Shown piece after piece: positions 5,486 through 6,478 of a DNA stretch of 6,478 bases. The stretch covers positions 1-6,478 of the forward strand of contig CAYZEZ010000268.1 of NCBI GenBank assembly GCA_964477295.1. Reading direction: 5' to 3'. The notes beneath the pieces are model-generated. The model had not been told where the DNA came from and ran no database searches. It worked only from the letters and a program-made list of their open reading frames with translations. The translations under genes and the position numbers were made by a program. The DNA comes from CAYZEZ01 sp964477295 (GTDB lineage: Bacteria > Bacteroidota > Bacteroidia > Bacteroidales > SM23-62). Within the stretch, counting starts at the first letter, position 1. Each line of letters opens with the position of its first letter.

Positions 5486-5519
5486 CCTGCCTGCCGGGTT
5501 GCCCGCCGGGGCAGGCAGG
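5486..5519. repeat. GC-rich 10-bp hairpin (CCTGCCTGCC ... GGCAGGCAGG)
   Basis: CCTGCCTGCC (5486-5495) and GGCAGGCAGG (5510-5519) form a perfect 10-bp stem with a 14-base interior; CGGG (5495-5498) and CCCG (5502-5505) offer a competing inner stem. It lies 43 bases upstream of the cysK start. What follows is AAGGTGAATTC, not a U-run, so it is unlikely to be an intrinsic terminator. CCTGCCTGCC palindromes are, to my recollection, frequent between genes in Bacteroidota, so this is probably a dispersed palindromic repeat that could also affect read-through from cysE. Confidence 0.6.
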
Positions 5520-5562
5520 AAGGTGAATTCAGGGTGACTATTACGATTTAAACAAAAAAAAG

Positions 5563-6477
5563 ATGAAAGCAAATAATATACTGGAAACCATCGGCAGTAC
5601 TCCCCATGTCCGGATTAATACCCTTTATCCTGAAGGATACGAGGTATGGTTGAAGCTGGAAAAAGCTAATCCTGGCGGTAGCATAAAAGACAGGATTGCA
5701 CTGGCCATGATCGAAGATGCCGAACAAAAGGGCTTAATATCAGAAGGCTCTGTTATTATAGAGCCCACCTCCGGAAATACCGGGATCGGATTGGCTATGG
5801 TGGGTGCAGTAAAAGGATACCGGGTTATTCTTGTGATGCCTGAATCCCTGTCGGTGGAAAGACGCCGGATCATGGCTGCCTATGGCGCTGAGTTTGAATT
5901 AACCCCACGGGAGAAAGGGATGAAAGGATCCATAACCCGGGCCCTTGAATTACTGAACCAGATTGAAGGCTCGTGGATGCCTTCCCAGTTCGATAATCCC
6001 TCCAACGTGGATATTCATCGCCGTACAACTGCCCTGGAGATTATCCGCGACTTCCCCGAAGGCATCGATTACCTGATAACCGGGGTGGGAACCGGCGGAC
6101 ATATAAGCGGCACTTCAGAGATCATGAAAAAATCCTTCCCGCAGATGAAAACTTATGCCGTTGAACCTGCAGAATCACCTGTTATTTCAGGAGGTGAACC
6201 CGGGCCACATGGTATCCAGGGTATAGGCGCAGGATTTATCCCGGAAAACCTTAACAGGGAAACGCTCGATGGAGTGATACACGTTTCGAAAGAGGACGCC
6301 TATACCTATGCAAGGAAAGCCGCAGAAAAAGAGGGTCTTTTTATTGGGATATCCTCCGGGGCTACCCTGGCAGCTGTGGCAAAAAAAATACCGGAATTGC
6401 CTGCAGGCTCGCGGATCCTGGCTTTTAATTATGATACCGGTGAAAGATATCTTTCCATTGATGAATTATTCACTTAA
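5563..6477 (+). CDS. cysK: Cysteine synthase (O-acetylserine sulfhydrylase)
   Basis: This 304-residue cytoplasmic PLP enzyme joins O-acetylserine and sulfide to give L-cysteine and acetate. Lys42 in NPGGSIKDR is the PLP Schiff-base lysine. The TSGNTG loop (69-74) binds the substrate carboxylate, GVGTGGH (174-180) holds the cofactor phosphate, and Ser264-Ser265 in GISSGAT contacts the pyridine nitrogen. SPVISGGEPGPHGIQGIGAGF (split over 205-225) is the CysK signature and argues against threonine deaminase or a cystathionine beta-synthase, as does the lack of extra domains. The length is normal. The ATG at 5563 follows an A-rich leader (AAACAAAAAAAAG) typical of the phylum; no Shine-Dalgarno is present. 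The TAA ends one base before the window, so the gene is complete. It sits downstream of cysE on the same strand, across a 262-base repeat-rich spacer, so it is either co-transcribed or has its own promoter that I cannot identify. Confidence 0.96.
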   Translation: MKANNILETIGSTPHVRINTLYPEGYEVWLKLEKANPGGSIKDRIALAMIEDAEQKGLISEGSVIIEPTSGNTGIGLAMVGAVKGYRVILVMPESLSVERRRIMAAYGAEFELTPREKGMKGSITRALELLNQIEGSWMPSQFDNPSNVDIHRRTTALEIIRDFPEGIDYLITGVGTGGHISGTSEIMKKSFPQMKTYAVEPAESPVISGGEPGPHGIQGIGAGFIPENLNRETLDGVIHVSKEDAYTYARKAAEKEGLFIGISSGATLAAVAKKIPELPAGSRILAFNYDTGERYLSIDELFT

Positions 6478-6478
6478 T

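Noticed and set aside
5345..5572. Minus-strand 75-codon frame across the cysE-cysK spacer
   Set aside because: It is translated palindromic repeat (LPAPAGNPAG from the CCTGCC stem), low in protein-like character, and overlaps the cysK start.

Overview
The window reads as a fragment of a Bacteroidota (probably Bacteroidales-like) chromosome, most likely a draft or metagenome assembly. Evidence: a PorV/PorQ-family outer-membrane barrel gene (a family tied to this phylum), an integrase with the long N-terminal arm domain common in this phylum, A-rich leaders instead of Shine-Dalgarno sequences before most genes, a TAnnTTTG-like promoter box, and a run of exactly 100 Ns marking a scaffold gap.

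Left of the gap (1-1856) the DNA is AT-rich and looks accessory. It holds the 5' end of a small secreted protein leaving the window on the minus strand (184 to 1), a complete tyrosine recombinase on the same strand (1524 to 319), and about 330 bases of non-coding DNA upstream of the recombinase with a 25-bp imperfect palindrome. The 100-N gap (1857-1956) follows and is bordered on its right by a heptanucleotide tandem array.

Right of the gap the content is housekeeping. On the minus strand a two-gene overlapping unit runs pssA (phosphatidylserine synthase) then purS (a small FGAM synthase subunit). The tandem array enters the 3' end of purS and supplies its last five codons and stop. Divergent from pssA is a plus-strand series: a PorV/PorQ-family barrel protein, an EpsC-type serine O-acetyltransferase (cysE) and a cysteine synthase (cysK), the last finishing one base before the window end. 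cysE makes O-acetylserine and cysK converts it with sulfide to cysteine. The acetyltransferase ends in isoleucine, the residue that in characterised systems docks into the CysK active site, so the pair may form a cysteine synthase complex.

The cysE-cysK spacer (5301-5562) is packed with inverted repeats and resembles a dispersed extragenic element. I see no convincing new defence or mobile system. The most unusual points are the gene-invading heptad array at the gap, the repeat-dense cysE-cysK spacer, the recombinase with its upstream palindrome, and the pssA-purS coupling.
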